Assembly: GCA_003022655.1 (NCBI GenBank) | Contig: PXSX01000136.1 | Span: 1 to 5,454 of the forward strand | DNA: 5,454 nt | Origin: Bacteroidetes bacterium QH_1_64_81 | GTDB taxonomy: Bacteria; Bacteroidota; Rhodothermia; Rhodothermales; Salinibacteraceae | Reading direction: 5' to 3' | Part shown: positions 5,178 through 5,454 of the stretch, piece by piece | Layout: every line of letters begins with the position of its first letter | How positions within the stretch are numbered: the stretch's first letter is position 1 | Position numbers and translations under genes: made by a program | Notes under the pieces: generated by a model | Told to the model about the DNA's origin: nothing | Seen by the model: only the letters and a program-made list of their open reading frames with translations | The model's database searches: none

Positions 5178-5454
5178 CTACCGGGAGGCCTCCGGCTTGA
5201 ATGCATCGGCCTCCGCTGCGCCCTCGGGTCCCACGGTGCCCTGCGCAGCGTCGCGAAGGGCCTCGGCCCGGTGCAGTCGGCCGCGCGTCATCACCCACTC
5301 GACGTTGCGCGTGTTGCGGATGTCGGCCAGCGGATTGCCCCGCACGACCACCAGATCGGCCCATTTCCCCACCTCCACGGTGCCGATGCGGTCACTCATG
5401 CCGACGGCCCGCGCCCCGTTGATGGTGGCGATGCGGAGCGCTGCGGCCTCCGGA
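5178..5454 (-). CDS. Metal-dependent amidohydrolase family protein, C-terminal fragment
   Basis: The last 91 complete codons of a gene entering from the right edge are present, ending at a TAG (5178-5180). The translation reads PEAAALRIATINGARAVGMS, then DRIGTVEVGKWADLVVVRGN, then PLADIRNTRNVEWVMTRGRL. This is the standard C-terminal end of imidazolonepropionase-like and related amidohydrolases: a helix with ALR-AT-NGA, then GT-E-GK-ADLVV-GNPL-DI and V-WV--GR, forming the small beta sandwich that follows the TIM-barrel. The metal-binding His and Asp residues lie outside the window, so neither substrate nor metal can be stated. The last 25 residues or so are an Ala/Glu-rich tail beyond the conserved fold. 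Confidence 0.88.
   Translation of the reverse strand, partial: PEAAALRIATINGARAVGMSDRIGTVEVGKWADLVVVRGNPLADIRNTRNVEWVMTRGRLHRAEALRDAAQGTVGPEGAAEADAFKPEASR

Noticed and set aside
1..5454. CRISPR array, tRNA or rRNA gene, integrase or defence system
   Set aside because: No regularly spaced repeats, cloverleaf, rRNA-like stretch or matching protein motifs were found on either strand.

Overview
This 5,454-base window is GC-rich and gene-dense. It most likely comes from a salt-adapted member of the Bacteroidota/Rhodothermota (Salinibacter-like). That placement is inference from three observations: (i) a lipoprotein with the lipobox-plus-GGPRD-TPP start and Big_5-type Ig domain typical of Bacteroidota; (ii) no Shine-Dalgarno sequence directly before any start codon chosen here, as is common in that lineage; (iii) acidic proteins, notably an 84-residue protein with 17 Asp/Glu against 6 Lys/Arg.

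The left half is a minus-strand run, read right to left. A glutamate dehydrogenase (2003-3307) is followed after 90 bases by a Bacteroidota-type Ig-like lipoprotein (1912 to 186). After a further 54 bases comes the start of an NAD(P)H-hydrate epimerase (131 to the left edge). The lipoprotein reading frame is broken once, near 1215-1231 in a GCGCAG hexamer repeat. The frame upstream carries the signal peptide, Ig domain and a second beta domain; the frame downstream carries the rest, including the family's C-terminal Asp-rich motif.

Divergent from the dehydrogenase, across a 202-base gap, lies a TrmH/SpoU-family RNA 2'-O-methyltransferase (3510-4298, plus strand). Fifteen bases after its stop codon sits a 160-base non-autonomous insertion element (MITE, 4314-4473). 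It has 16-bp near-perfect terminal inverted repeats, a TTA target duplication and an interior that is itself an imperfect palindrome.

Between the MITE and the next gene are about 320 bases without a credible gene but rich in structure. They hold a set of competing stems ending in a T-tract that resembles an intrinsic terminator or attenuator, a perfect 16-bp tandem duplication and a perfect 7-bp GC-rich hairpin. Downstream is a small acidic protein of unknown function (4797-5051). The right edge holds the C-terminal end of a minus-strand metal-dependent amidohydrolase (5178-5454), convergent with it.

The genes do not form one pathway: amino-acid/nitrogen metabolism, nicotinamide-nucleotide repair, an envelope lipoprotein, RNA modification and a hydrolase sit side by side. 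The parts most worth a second look are the MITE, the structured leader upstream of the orphan small protein, and the frameshift in the lipoprotein. No defence, CRISPR or biosynthetic system is visible.
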